From contig DIXO01000040.1 in NCBI GenBank assembly GCA_002428735.1, forward strand, positions 1 through 24,667: a stretch of DNA of 24,667 nt. The letters are read 5' to 3'. Under the pieces are notes generated by a model. The model made no database searches and was not told where the DNA came from. It worked only from the letters and a program-made list of their open reading frames with translations. This stretch comes from Syntrophaceae bacterium UBA6078 (GTDB taxonomy: Bacteria; Desulfobacterota; Syntrophia; Syntrophales; UBA2210). A program made the translations under genes and the position numbers. How positions within the stretch are numbered: position 1 is the stretch's first letter; each line of letters begins with the position of its first letter. Shown here one piece after another: positions 1-8,328 of this stretch.

Positions 1-2
1 TC

Positions 3-74
3 CTGACAGACTTCCAAAGCGCCATTGACAAAGAAGAAGAAAACGTGCAATATGTTCTCGGGTATATACAGTGA
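3..74 (+). CDS. 3' end of an upstream gene (partial)
   Basis: An open frame enters from the left edge and stops at TGA 72-74. Its last 23 residues are acidic and helical-looking, ending in ENVQYVLGYIQ. The tail is too short to assign a family. It lies 59 bp upstream of the amidohydrolase on the same strand, so it could be the preceding gene of the same operon. It could also be a chance open frame, since only 24 codons are visible. Confidence 0.35.
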   Translation: MTDFQSAIDKEEENVQYVLGYIQ

Positions 75-133
75 AGCCTTAGAAATGGCCGTGAATCATC
101 AGAGATGAAATAGGAAGGTAAAGGAGAAAAGTT

Positions 134-943
134 GTGATCATTGATGCTCATACCCATGTCTATCCAGATAAAATCGCATTGAAAGTGGTCGAGTCTGCAC
201 GAGCACATCTGGGGGAGACAGTTTCTTTTATCGGTGATTTCACCGTAGCTGACTTGAAAAAAGTGATGAAGTGCAGTGGCATTGATGCGGCAATTACGTT
301 TTGCGTAGCTGAAAAGCCGAAAATTGTTAGGTCGGCTAATGATTTTATCATTGATGTCACTGATAACAAGACGATCTTTGGTTTTGGCACCATCCATCCG
401 GATATGGAGGAACCACTCGCCGAGGTTCAGCGGTTAAAAGAAAATGGACTGAAGGGAATCAAGTTCCATTCTCTCTTTCAATTGACAGGGGCAGCGGACA
501 AGAAGCTCCTGCCGATCTATGAAGAAATGGAAAAGCTCGATATGATAGCTTACTTTCATGTTGGCAGAGATCCGGGAGATCCATCTTCGCCCTCCCTGAC
601 AACCCCCCAAAGCATTTCTTTTGTAAGAGATCGATTTCCCCATCTCAAAATTGTCGCGGCTCATCTTGGCGGTTTTTTGGAGCTAGAGGATGCAGCTCAG
701 TGGGTTCACGGAAAAGATATCTATATCGACACCTGCTGGTCTCCCAATGTCCAGGCATTGTCCCCTCGGGAGGTTACCCGAATTATCAAGAGGCATGGCG
801 TGGATAAAGTGCTTTTTGCCAGTGATTATCCTTCTACCACAAATATTGCTGCCCAAATTGCATGGCTGCAGGATTTACTCCTAACTCCGGAGGAACAAGC
901 CCTTATTTTTGGCGAGAATGCCCTTAAGCTCTTGGCAGTTTAA
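134..943 (+). CDS. Amidohydrolase family (Amidohydro_2) metal-dependent hydrolase or decarboxylase
   Basis: This 269-residue cytoplasmic TIM-barrel protein carries the metal-site pattern of the amidohydrolase-2 (ACMSD / gamma-resorcylate decarboxylase / LigI-like) family. The visible pieces are H6-T-H8 after strand 1, KFH at 110-112, H142 after strand 5, H177 in AAHLGG, and D231 in FASDYP. Members hydrolyse or decarboxylate carboxylated rings and lactones, and the exact reaction cannot be read from sequence. The start is GTG 134, preceded by AAGGAG at 121-126; there is no better ATG. The gene lies 46 bp upstream of an acyl-CoA dehydrogenase and in line with an acyl-CoA carboxyltransferase, a TTT transporter and a CoA-transferase. 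That context suggests a step in degrading an organic acid. The family call is firm and the substrate is unknown. Confidence 0.88.
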   Translation: MIIDAHTHVYPDKIALKVVESARAHLGETVSFIGDFTVADLKKVMKCSGIDAAITFCVAEKPKIVRSANDFIIDVTDNKTIFGFGTIHPDMEEPLAEVQRLKENGLKGIKFHSLFQLTGAADKKLLPIYEEMEKLDMIAYFHVGRDPGDPSSPSLTTPQSISFVRDRFPHLKIVAAHLGGFLELEDAAQWVHGKDIYIDTCWSPNVQALSPREVTRIIKRHGVDKVLFASDYPSTTNIAAQIAWLQDLLLTPEEQALIFGENALKLLAV

Positions 944-989
944 AGCAATCTTATTATCCAAGATTATTCTAGATAAAAGGAGACAAAAA

Positions 990-2150
990 ATGGATTTTAG
1001 ATTTACCCCTGAACAGATACAACTGAGAAAAATGGCGAGAGCGTTTGCCGAAAAGGAGATCGGGCCGATCGCGCATGAAGTAGACGCCTCGAATGAATTC
1101 CCCGCCGAGGTGATTAAGCGCCTAGCCAAGGCCGGTTTTTTCGCCTATGTTGTCCCCGAGGCATACGGTGGCAAAGGTGTCTCCTCGGTCAATCTTTGTA
1201 TAATCCGTGAGGAATTCAGCAAGATTTCGACATGCCTGGACGATACCTTCATCATGCAGGGACTCGGTAGTAATCCCATAGTTCTTTTCGGCAACGATGT
1301 GCAGAAATCGCGCTTTCTTCCTCCATTAGTGACTGGGAAAGCGGTTGCCAACTTCGCCTTGACGGAAAGAGGGTCCGGATCGGATGTGGCAGGCATCAAG
1401 GCAACTGCCAAAAAAGATGGCGATTGTTATATCCTGAACGGCGTGAAATGTTATATGTCCAAGCCAGGACAGACAGATACCTCAGTCGTATTTGCTAAGA
1501 CCGATCCCCAAGCCGGAAGTAAGGGGATTTCGGCATTTATCGTTGATCGTAGCGAGTCTTCTTATAAATATAAGGAGGAGAAATTAGTCGTTGAAGGAAA
1601 TATCGGCGAAATGATTTTTGAAGACACACGCATACCCAAGGCCAATCTCCTCGGCCAAGAGGGGCAGGGGATGCGGATTGCTTTGAGTAATCTGGACGTC
1701 TACCGGCCGACTGTGGGAGCCCACTCCTTAGGGATGGCTTGGCGAGCATTATCTCTCGCCCTTGAGCACGCTAGGAGCCGTGAGATGTTCAGGCAAAAGC
1801 TGATCGATTTCCAGGTAACTCAGTTCAAACTGGCAGAGATGAAAATCAACTTAGATGCGGCCTCTCTTCTCGTATATCGTGCAGCCTGGCTGGCCGATCA
1901 TGCACAGGAAAAAACCACTCTTGAAGCATCGGCGGCAAAGTATTATGCGACCGAGATAGCACAAAAAATAGTAGATCAGTCCCTCCAGATTTTCGGAGGA
2001 TTGGGGCTACAGAAGAGATCTCAAATAGAACACATCTACCGGGCGGTCAGGGCACCCCGCATATACGAAGGAGCGTCGGAAATTCAACTGCTGGTCATCG
2101 GGAGAGAGTTAGTGCGACTGTCGCAGTTGGAGCATGATGAGCGTCTATAA
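990..2150 (+). CDS. Acyl-CoA dehydrogenase
   Basis: This 386-residue FAD enzyme has the usual family length. It has an N-terminal helical domain (DFRFTPEQIQLRKMARAFA), the flavin-binding segment FALTERGSGSD at 122-132, and a C-terminal domain with the catalytic base E360 in IYEGASEIQ. It should dehydrogenate an acyl-CoA at the alpha-beta bond and pass electrons to ETF. I chose ATG 990 because AAAGGAG lies at 976-982. The frame is open 27 codons further upstream, but that would overlap the amidohydrolase. In a by-eye alignment the substrate-carboxylate arginine of glutaryl-CoA dehydrogenase (human Arg94) falls on a leucine in STCLDDTFIMQ, so a canonical glutaryl-CoA dehydrogenase is unlikely. 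It is probably co-transcribed with the upstream amidohydrolase. Confidence 0.95.
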   Translation: MDFRFTPEQIQLRKMARAFAEKEIGPIAHEVDASNEFPAEVIKRLAKAGFFAYVVPEAYGGKGVSSVNLCIIREEFSKISTCLDDTFIMQGLGSNPIVLFGNDVQKSRFLPPLVTGKAVANFALTERGSGSDVAGIKATAKKDGDCYILNGVKCYMSKPGQTDTSVVFAKTDPQAGSKGISAFIVDRSESSYKYKEEKLVVEGNIGEMIFEDTRIPKANLLGQEGQGMRIALSNLDVYRPTVGAHSLGMAWRALSLALEHARSREMFRQKLIDFQVTQFKLAEMKINLDAASLLVYRAAWLADHAQEKTTLEASAAKYYATEIAQKIVDQSLQIFGGLGLQKRSQIEHIYRAVRAPRIYEGASEIQLLVIGRELVRLSQLEHDERL

Positions 2151-2198
2151 GGGGAGCCTCTCTAAAAGAGTTAGCCTTTGCCCTTCCCGAAGTTGTAG

Positions 2199-2420
2199 AT
2201 GTTCGCATGATTCGGATTGTTTAAATCACGACGGGGCTCTATCCGCGCGTCCCTTGGGGCATTCATTGCTTTTATGGAGGCTCTGCTGCTTGCGGTTGTT
2301 AGTGTCCCCTTCGGGGATGGTTGAAACCCCTCGACTTATAGTCGGGGGTAGTTCAGTTCATTTGCCACAATCCTTTGCAGAATGTCCCGCGGCAAGCCGT
2401 GGGTATTCTGCAAAGGCCTT
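2199..2420. repeat. IS200/IS605-end-like hairpin element, copy A
   Basis: This element fills most of the 340-bp gap between the dehydrogenase and the carboxyltransferase, where I see no credible gene. It contains a decayed GC-rich arm pair (2230-2252), the stretch ATTGCTTTTATGGA, a small hairpin (2304-2316), and a GAA-hairpin-TAGTTCA motif at 2323-2355 with arms CCCCTCGAC and GTCGGGGG. A second long hairpin follows, with arms CCTTTGCAGAAT (2372-2383) and ATTCTGCAAAGG (2405-2416). The GAA-hairpin-TTCA motif resembles right ends of IS200/IS605 (TnpB-type) elements. About 70 bp aligns with copy B at 10771-10910. It is probably a relic or a non-autonomous palindromic element; no transposase is present. 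Confidence 0.55.
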
Positions 2421-2490
2421 TCATAAAACTGAAATTCTGGAGTCCAGACTACAAGCGCCTCACTGTTGATGATAATCGAAAGGATAAATC

Positions 2491-4038
2491 ATGGTGTCCA
2501 CAATCCAATTGGCAGAACTTGCGACAAGAAGGAAATTAATGAAAGACATGGATGTCTCAGGAACGAAACGCCATCAAAAAGGTCTATTAACTGCACGGGA
2601 AAGGATCGATTTATTGGTTGATCCTGAAAGTTTTGATGAATTTAATTCGGATATGGAAAGCTTACCTCCTAAATTTGGAAAAAAGAAAGGGTATACGACC
2701 AGAAAACAGGCTGTTATTACTGGAACTGCAAGAATCGATGAAAGACAGGTTTATCTATTCGCTCAAGATTTTACGGTTGAAGCAGGTGCAGTCGGCGAAC
2801 GAGAAGCAAGGAAGATATGTAAAATTATGGATTTAGCCATTCAGAATGGTAAGATAATTATCGGTTTGAATGATGCGGCTGGAGCTAGAGTTAGCGAAGG
2901 CATCCGAGATTTTAGCTTCTGGAATATTTTTCAAAGAAACGTCAGGGCTTCAGGGGTCATTCCTCAAATATCTGCTATATTAGGTCCTTGCGCCGGGGGC
3001 TCTGCTTATTCACCTGCATTGAGTGATTTTATTTTCATGGTCCAGGATGTAGGGCATATGTTCGTGACTGGTCCTGCTGTTATAAATGCAGTAACGAGCG
3101 AAACCGTGACCATGGAGAGTCTTGGGGGCGCCCAAACCCATACCCAAAAAAGTGGGGTTGCCCATTTCCGGGCCAAAAGCGAGCAGGAATGCATGATAAT
3201 GATTAAAGAATTAATCGGTTACCTGCCGGACAATAATCGTCAAAGTGCTCCTTATCTGGACATGGGTGATAACCCCCACAGGGAGGATGAAGGGCTGGCT
3301 GGGCTTGTCCCAGAAAATCCCCGTTCCTCTTATGATATGAGAAAAGTCATTCTCCGAGTTCTTGATGGCGGAAAATTCTTTGAAGTGCAATCTGATTTCG
3401 CGCCTAATATTTTAATAGGGTTTGCTCGGCTTGATGGCCAAAGTGTTGGAATCGTGGCAAACCAGACCCGATATCTGGCTGGTTGTTTAGATATTAATGC
3501 TTCTGTTAAGGCTGCCCGGTTTATCCGTTTTTGCGATGCATTTAACATTCCTTTAGTAAGTTTTGTGGATGTTCCTGGCTATCTGCCTGGGGTAAATCAA
3601 GAACACGGGGGCATCCTTCGACATGGCGCGAAGATGCTGTTTGCCTATGCTGAAGCAACGGTGCCTAAAATAGCTCTAATCCTCCGAAAAGCTTATGGAG
3701 GAGCCATTTCAGGAATGTGTGTTTGCCATGAAAACGGCGCCGATGAAGTCTTGGCTTGGCCTTCTGCCGAACTGGCTGCTCTCGGTGCTGAAGGTTCGGT
3801 TGATATCTTTTTCTCGGCTGAAATAAAAACTGCTCCTAATCCTGAACAACGTCGCCAGGAATTAATTGAGGAATTTCAAAGAAATGTAACCGGAGTTTAT
3901 GCTGTTGCAGCTACAGGTCGTATTGAAAAGATCATTGACCCGAAAGAGACCCGACCAGCAATTATCCGGGCTCTTCATAACAATGCTGGGAAACAAGATA
4001 CCCTTCCGTGGAAGAAGCACGGTAGCATTCCATTGTGA
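2491..4038 (+). CDS. Acyl-CoA carboxyltransferase subunit (PccB / MmdA type)
   Basis: This 515-residue crotonase-fold carboxyltransferase is the subunit that moves CO2 between carboxybiotin and an acyl-CoA, in propionyl-CoA carboxylase or methylmalonyl-CoA decarboxylase. Visible marks are TARERIDLLVD at 34-44, the N-domain oxyanion segment GARVSEG at 131-137, GGSAYSPALSDF at 169-180, GYLPGVNQEHGGILRHGAK at 363-381 and RKAYGGAISGM at 399-409. The length fits PccB/MmdA better than the longer GcdA. At the position where PccB has the specificity aspartate (GGAYD), this protein has S407. No biotin carboxylase, biotin carrier or membrane decarboxylase subunit lies in the window, so partners must be encoded elsewhere. 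ATG 2491 follows a modest GAAAGGA at 2478-2484. The family call is firm; carboxylation versus decarboxylation is open. Confidence 0.93.
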   Translation: MVSTIQLAELATRRKLMKDMDVSGTKRHQKGLLTARERIDLLVDPESFDEFNSDMESLPPKFGKKKGYTTRKQAVITGTARIDERQVYLFAQDFTVEAGAVGEREARKICKIMDLAIQNGKIIIGLNDAAGARVSEGIRDFSFWNIFQRNVRASGVIPQISAILGPCAGGSAYSPALSDFIFMVQDVGHMFVTGPAVINAVTSETVTMESLGGAQTHTQKSGVAHFRAKSEQECMIMIKELIGYLPDNNRQSAPYLDMGDNPHREDEGLAGLVPENPRSSYDMRKVILRVLDGGKFFEVQSDFAPNILIGFARLDGQSVGIVANQTRYLAGCLDINASVKAARFIRFCDAFNIPLVSFVDVPGYLPGVNQEHGGILRHGAKMLFAYAEATVPKIALILRKAYGGAISGMCVCHENGADEVLAWPSAELAALGAEGSVDIFFSAEIKTAPNPEQRRQELIEEFQRNVTGVYAVAATGRIEKIIDPKETRPAIIRALHNNAGKQDTLPWKKHGSIPL

Positions 4039-4433
4039 TTAGATATGTTTGGTCTTACTCTCTGTGTCACTAATGGAGAAGAGGTATGACAAAAAGAGGT
4101 CCTTTTGTCTTGGCAACGTAGGATGTCTCCACTGATTACTGTAATCGTAATGCCTTGACATGAAGGGTCGAGTTCATGTAGGTGATATAAAGCAATCTGG
4201 ATAGGACAGATGTTCATTTATCTTTCGGAATCACGGATATTGTTATTAGTAGTTGCTTGGTTTAACATGTAACGTGGAGAGCCGAGCATCAACCGAAAGA
4301 AACAGTGTCACATTGGTGAAGAGACGTAGACAGCGATAGTAGCAGTAGTCGTCGTCTCGACAAGGCCGCGGGTAAGGGCGATAGGTATTGTTAGCGCGTT
4401 AACAACAAACATTAACAAAGGAGGAATGTAAGC
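4039..4433 (+). promoter_or_regulatory. 395-bp gap and leader upstream of tctC
   Basis: I find no gene here. A TTGACA at 4155-4160 has no good -10 at normal spacing. It overlaps a 7-bp inverted repeat (ACATGAA 4158-4164, TTCATGT 4173-4179), which could be an operator. A further 6-bp dyad (GAGACG 4321-4326, CGTCTC 4353-4358) may fold in the leader. A strong ribosome site AAAGGAGGA at 4417-4425 serves tctC. The long leader suggests tctC has its own promoter rather than relying on read-through from the carboxyltransferase gene. Confidence 0.3.
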
Positions 4434-5399
4434 ATGAAAAAGGTTTGTAACTTATTGGTTATCTTGTTGGTTCTTTCCATACTAACGGCTGGTTCGTCAT
4501 TATCTGAAGCTGCTTATCCTGACAGGGATATCGAGCTTGTAGTACCATTTTCAGCGGGCGGTGGTTCACATATAACGGGACAAATTATCGCTCAGATAAT
4601 GACGGAAGAAAAGTATGTACCTGTTAACATGCCTGTAGTGTGTAAACCAGGAGGACTTATGGCAGTGGGCATGACTTATATGGCGACAAAAAGAGGCAAT
4701 CCCTATTATCTAATGTTATTTACACCCAGTCTACTCTTAACACCGATGGAAAAGGGCATTGCTGTTAATAAAGATGATTTTACACCGATTGTTGTATTTG
4801 GTGATCAACTCACGCTACTCTGCTCTAACCCAGATAGTCAGTTTAAGACCATGAACGATGTGGTTGAATATGCAAAAGAGAATCCTGGCAAACTTACTGT
4901 TGCTATCTCTGGGAATCTTTTTAAAATGTGGGTTGGTCTATTAAATAAAGAATTAAATATCAAGCTCAACCCCGTACCTTTCTCGGGGACCGCCGACACG
5001 ATTACTGCTGTGCTCGGGGGACATGTCAATCTTGGGTTAATAAACCTAGCTGAGGGCCGAGATTTTATAGAAACCAAAAAACTCATTGGACTGGCAATTA
5101 CATCCAAGAAAAGGCTTGCTACTATACCAAATGTTCCCACCTTTATAGAGCAAGGCATTAAGTCGAGATTTGATTTTGTGCGAGGGGTAGTCGCTCCAAA
5201 AGATATACCCGATGATGCACGGCTATTTCTTGGTGCAGCATTCAAGAAACTCTGTGAAAGTGAACGCTGGCAGAAAGACTATATTACCAAGACTCAATTT
5301 CTCCATGATCCTGTTTATTTAGATGATGCAAAGGAAATGTTAGACCAACTCGATGCCATATATAGGCCCGTTATGAAGGAAATCGGTATAATCAAGTAG
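4434..5399 (+). CDS. tctC: TTT transporter periplasmic solute-binding protein (TctC/Bug family)
   Basis: This is a 321-residue exported binding protein. A signal peptide with a hydrophobic core at about residues 6-21 should be cleaved near 26-27, before YPDRDIELVVPFSAGGGSH. That stretch is the standard start of a mature Bug/TctC protein, where the SAGGGS loop contacts the ligand carboxylate. There is no lipobox, so it should be a free periplasmic protein that captures a carboxylate and hands it to TctAB. ATG 4434 follows a strong AAAGGAGGA. It is followed by tctB and tctA, giving a complete transporter in C-B-A order, but 472 bp separate it from tctB. The ligand cannot be told from sequence; neighbours suggest an organic acid that is later CoA-activated. 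Confidence 0.93.
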   Translation: MKKVCNLLVILLVLSILTAGSSLSEAAYPDRDIELVVPFSAGGGSHITGQIIAQIMTEEKYVPVNMPVVCKPGGLMAVGMTYMATKRGNPYYLMLFTPSLLLTPMEKGIAVNKDDFTPIVVFGDQLTLLCSNPDSQFKTMNDVVEYAKENPGKLTVAISGNLFKMWVGLLNKELNIKLNPVPFSGTADTITAVLGGHVNLGLINLAEGRDFIETKKLIGLAITSKKRLATIPNVPTFIEQGIKSRFDFVRGVVAPKDIPDDARLFLGAAFKKLCESERWQKDYITKTQFLHDPVYLDDAKEMLDQLDAIYRPVMKEIGIIK

Positions 5400-5470
5400 G
5401 ACACTATTTTGTCACTTGTGGTAATGGTGCTAGATAGACTTGATTGCCTATTATAATTTAATCCCGACGG

Positions 5471-5600
5471 GAATTCCCCACCCGTAAGGGCGGGGATGAG
5501 AGTAATATCCAATCTGACTTTCGCATCAGTGAAAGGCAGGTTGGATAAGTGAAACTTGAATCAGAAGACACCACGTCCGTAAGGGCGTGGAGATTCATTG
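5471..5600. repeat. Tandem IS200/IS605-end-like hairpins flanking a long dyad (region C)
   Basis: In the tctC-tctB gap two similar hairpins occur. The first has arms CCCCACCC (5476-5483) and GGGCGGGG (5488-5495). The second has arms CCACGTCC (5571-5578) and GGGCGTGG (5583-5590). Both have a GTAA loop inside CCGTAAGG. The second is framed by GAA upstream and ATTCA downstream, as in copy A. Between them is a dyad with 17-nt arms (5506-5522 and 5531-5547), one wobble and one mismatch. The layout resembles IS200/IS605 ends or a palindromic MITE. The hairpins may also stabilise the 3' end of the tctC message. Confidence 0.5.
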
Positions 5601-5871
5601 GGAAACGAGAGCAAATTATCATAAGATTTATAGTAGCAAAGCTCGTTAAAAACATCAAAGAAAATAGTTTCTTTCGAAAATATTAAAAGCGTATATCCTT
5701 TAGATAAAAGAGAATGTTTCAAAGTCCGATGGATGAGTATAAGGATTATTTCAGCGACTGCGCCGGGACTGCATTCATTCGACGCAGTCGTTGAACCCTT
5801 TATCTTATAGCCAATTATAGACAATGGTCATGCGGTTATAAACATTTTTCTGGCAAGGAGAGTTTTTTTAT
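5601..5871 (+). other. AT-rich tctB leader with a 13-bp stem-loop
   Basis: No gene is seen here. The main structure is a stem with 13-nt arms TTCAGCGACTGCG (5750-5762) and CGCAGTCGTTGAA (5783-5795), with one G-T pair. There is no T-run after it, so it is not a typical terminator. It may be an mRNA processing or stability element between tctC and tctB. Confidence 0.35.
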
Positions 5872-6327
5872 ATGGCTTTTTATAGTGGGCTTATAGTGAT
5901 AGGTATGCTTATTTCAGCTAGTGTAATAGCCATAATGGGATCTACGGATCTTCCCTTTTATCCGGATGGGCTACCAGGACCGGGGTTGTGGCCGTTCACT
6001 TTGGCGGTTCTTTTAGTGGTTCTTTGCTTACTTGATCTATTGGAACGGAAGGCCCTGAAAGAGTTTAACTGGAAGGCTAAGGTTGATAAAGAATCTCTCA
6101 AAAGGCTTGTATTGTTTTCTATCTTATTGGTTGTTATGCCGATATGGGGAACGTTAACAATCGGGATGCTTCCTTCGCTAGCTCTGTATCTATTTGTCTC
6201 ACTCTTTGTATGGTACCAATTAACACTCAAGGTTTCAATCGGAGTGGTAGTAATATTTGTGGGTTCAATTGGGCTTCTATTTACATTATTCTTGAACGTA
6301 CGTTTTCCAATGGGAATGTTATCATAA
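5872..6327 (+). CDS. tctB: TTT transporter small membrane subunit (TctB)
   Basis: This 151-residue integral membrane protein has about five hydrophobic segments: roughly 4-22, 40-57, 78-96, 99-116 and 120-141. The sequence FYPDGLPGPGLWPFTLA at 29-45 is the characteristic TctB motif between the first two segments. TctB is the small, poorly conserved subunit that works with TctA in sodium- or proton-driven import of the acid delivered by TctC. ATG 5872 follows AAGGAGA at 5855-5861 with a spacing of 10. tctA begins 150 bp downstream on the same strand. Assignment rests on the motif, size, membrane pattern and position between tctC and tctA. Confidence 0.9.
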   Translation: MAFYSGLIVIGMLISASVIAIMGSTDLPFYPDGLPGPGLWPFTLAVLLVVLCLLDLLERKALKEFNWKAKVDKESLKRLVLFSILLVVMPIWGTLTIGMLPSLALYLFVSLFVWYQLTLKVSIGVVVIFVGSIGLLFTLFLNVRFPMGMLS

Positions 6328-6477
6328 AGATTGTCAGCCAGAAAAGAGTTTGTTTCTGAAGGTTTCAATACCGGATTTGTGCATATTTGTTAATCAGTTA
6401 TATGGCTCGTCGTTTAATGCACCTCAGTGTGCTGTCTTAATCAATGCTTAGCATAGGAAACGCGGGAGTTGAACTCG

Positions 6478-7998
6478 ATGGAAATAATTAATTCGTTACT
6501 AGGTGGTTTTCAAATGATGTTGCATCCCTTACCTGTTTTTTGGGTTCTTGTGGGTGCGTTGACAGGAACTTTATTGGGGGCCTTGCCTGGGTTGGGACCT
6601 AGCACTGGAGTTGCGGTATTAATGCCTCTCAGCTTTGCTTTGCCTCCGGCTCAGGGATTGTCTCTTTTGATCAGTATATATTTGGGTGCAATGTACGGAG
6701 GGAGAATTTCGTCAATCTTAATTAATACCCCCGGTGATGCGGCAGCAATCATGACTTGCGTGGATGGCTACCCTTTAACGACGAAGGGAAAAGCCGGCGT
6801 AGCTTTGGGCGTAGGGGGTATTAGTAGCTTTATCGGTGGTTTCATCGGTATAATATTTATGACATTTTTTACACCTGCTTTAGCTAGTGTTGCGGTGGCT
6901 TTTGGGCCACCCGAAATGTTTGCTATTATGATATTTTCCTTGATTGCCATTAGCGTTGCAACCGATTCAACCTCGATAAAGGGAATTTCTATGGTGGTTT
7001 TTGGCCTGCTTCTGGCAACGATAGGAACAGAGCATGTACACGGCAAGTCGAGATTTACTTTTGGTAGCCCCTATATGTTGGACGGTATTGATTTTGTGCC
7101 GGCCGCTATTGGAATGTTCGGCATTACTGAAGTCATGATTGGAATGGAAAAATCATTAAAAGAACGAGTAATACAATTTTCAGTCAAAATAAAGAACCTC
7201 TTTCCATCATTAGCTGACTTAAAAAGAATAACCAAACCCACAATTTTGGGGTCAATCCTCGGCACTATTGTCGGTGTGTTGCCCGGTGCGGGGGCGACGC
7301 TGGCCTCATTCGTGGCATATGGTGCTGCGAAAAAAACGGCGAAGTACCCTGAAGAGTTTGGTAAGGGAGCCATTGAGGGCGTTGCAGCACCGGAATCAGC
7401 CAATAACGCTTGTGCGGCAGGGGCATTATCACCAATGATGGCTTTGGGTATCCCAGGCTCTGCCGTTGCGGCGATGATTATGGGAGGATTCATTATCCAT
7501 GATTTACAGCCTGGCCCAATGTTGTTCATTAAAACGGCTGATGTGGCGTGGGCTATTATAGCGGGCATGTATATTGCCAACTTTCTTTTGATCATTATTA
7601 ATCTTGCTTTGATCCCAGCATTTGTTTCGTTGATCCGTGTTTCACAGCCTGTTTTGTTCCCAGTAGTAGGGGTGCTATGCGTTATAGGTGTTTTCAGTAT
7701 TAATCAATCTCTATTTGATGTAATCGTAATGTTAGTCTTTGGAATTATCGGTTTCTTCTGCAGGAGAGCAAAGTATCCTGTGGCCGGGCTACTGCTGGCA
7801 CTTATTCTGGGAGATAAAATTGAGCAGACTTTCAGACAGTCATTGATTATTTCTCAGGGGTCGTACGATATATTTGTCGTGAAACCTGTTGCTCTAGGTT
7901 TCCTTATCGTTACCCTGCTTTGCATAATATATCCCCTTTTTAACGGGTATAGAAAGTATAAAAACAAACAAGGGCAAGCACCTATAAAAAATTCGTAA
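6478..7998 (+). CDS. tctA: TTT transporter large membrane subunit (TctA)
   Basis: This 506-residue, very hydrophobic permease subunit has the TctA signatures. These are LPGLGPSTG at 36-44, GAMYGGRISSILINTPGDAAA ending at residue 90, and a second-half repeat with GVLPGAGATLASF and ALGIPGSAVAA. The two halves suggest an internally duplicated transporter of about 11-12 helices. It forms the translocation path for the acid bound by TctC. I prefer ATG 6478, with GGGAG at 6464-6468 nine bases upstream, over a TTG three codons earlier that would directly abut the ribosome site. Intervals of 150 bp to tctB and 472 bp from tctB to tctC are long for this operon type. Confidence 0.95.
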   Translation: MEIINSLLGGFQMMLHPLPVFWVLVGALTGTLLGALPGLGPSTGVAVLMPLSFALPPAQGLSLLISIYLGAMYGGRISSILINTPGDAAAIMTCVDGYPLTTKGKAGVALGVGGISSFIGGFIGIIFMTFFTPALASVAVAFGPPEMFAIMIFSLIAISVATDSTSIKGISMVVFGLLLATIGTEHVHGKSRFTFGSPYMLDGIDFVPAAIGMFGITEVMIGMEKSLKERVIQFSVKIKNLFPSLADLKRITKPTILGSILGTIVGVLPGAGATLASFVAYGAAKKTAKYPEEFGKGAIEGVAAPESANNACAAGALSPMMALGIPGSAVAAMIMGGFIIHDLQPGPMLFIKTADVAWAIIAGMYIANFLLIIINLALIPAFVSLIRVSQPVLFPVVGVLCVIGVFSINQSLFDVIVMLVFGIIGFFCRRAKYPVAGLLLALILGDKIEQTFRQSLIISQGSYDIFVVKPVALGFLIVTLLCIIYPLFNGYRKYKNKQGQAPIKNS

Positions 7999-8162
7999 GA
8001 GCAGGGCCGGTCCTATTCCTAAGGTACGGTCAAGCAAGAAAGGATTACTATCAAGAATTTTCCGACTACTCCGGAAACTAAATATATAAAGCCATCGTTA
8101 CGGGATTACAAAAATATAGGCTTTACCTAGATTTCATGTAAATGTTTTAGGGTCTAGACTGG

Positions 8163-8189
8163 CTGAGAGGGTTTTCTCTCAGGATTTTT
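8163..8189 (+). terminator. Probable intrinsic terminator after tctA
   Basis: The arms CTGAGAG (8163-8169) and CTCTCAG (8176-8182) form a perfect 7-bp stem. It is followed two bases later by TTTTT (8185-8189). It lies 165 bp after the tctA stop and just before the IS3 remnant. The rest of 7999-8310 shows nothing else convincing. Confidence 0.5.
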
Positions 8190-8328
8190 AGAAATACTTG
8201 GTAAATATTTTGGTTCCGATAATTGAATTGGAACTCAAACTCTTTAAGGTGCAAATAAACGTAATCTTCCCCTCAATATAGACAAGTCAAAAGTAGAGTT
8301 TTCTTGCATAATGTACCAGGAGGCTCTG

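Noticed and set aside
990..2150. Assignment of the dehydrogenase as glutaryl-CoA dehydrogenase, giving a glutarate pathway with the carboxyltransferase
   Set aside because: The carboxylate-binding Arg of glutaryl-CoA dehydrogenase aligns with a Leu, and the carboxyltransferase is nearer PccB/MmdA than GcdA in length.
2134..2469. 111-codon open frame between the dehydrogenase and carboxyltransferase genes
   Set aside because: It has no ribosome site, runs through several hairpins of repeat copy A and shows no recognisable motif.
7071..7595. 174-codon minus-strand open frame inside tctA
   Set aside because: It is a shadow frame of a membrane protein gene, with no ribosome site and no domain pattern.
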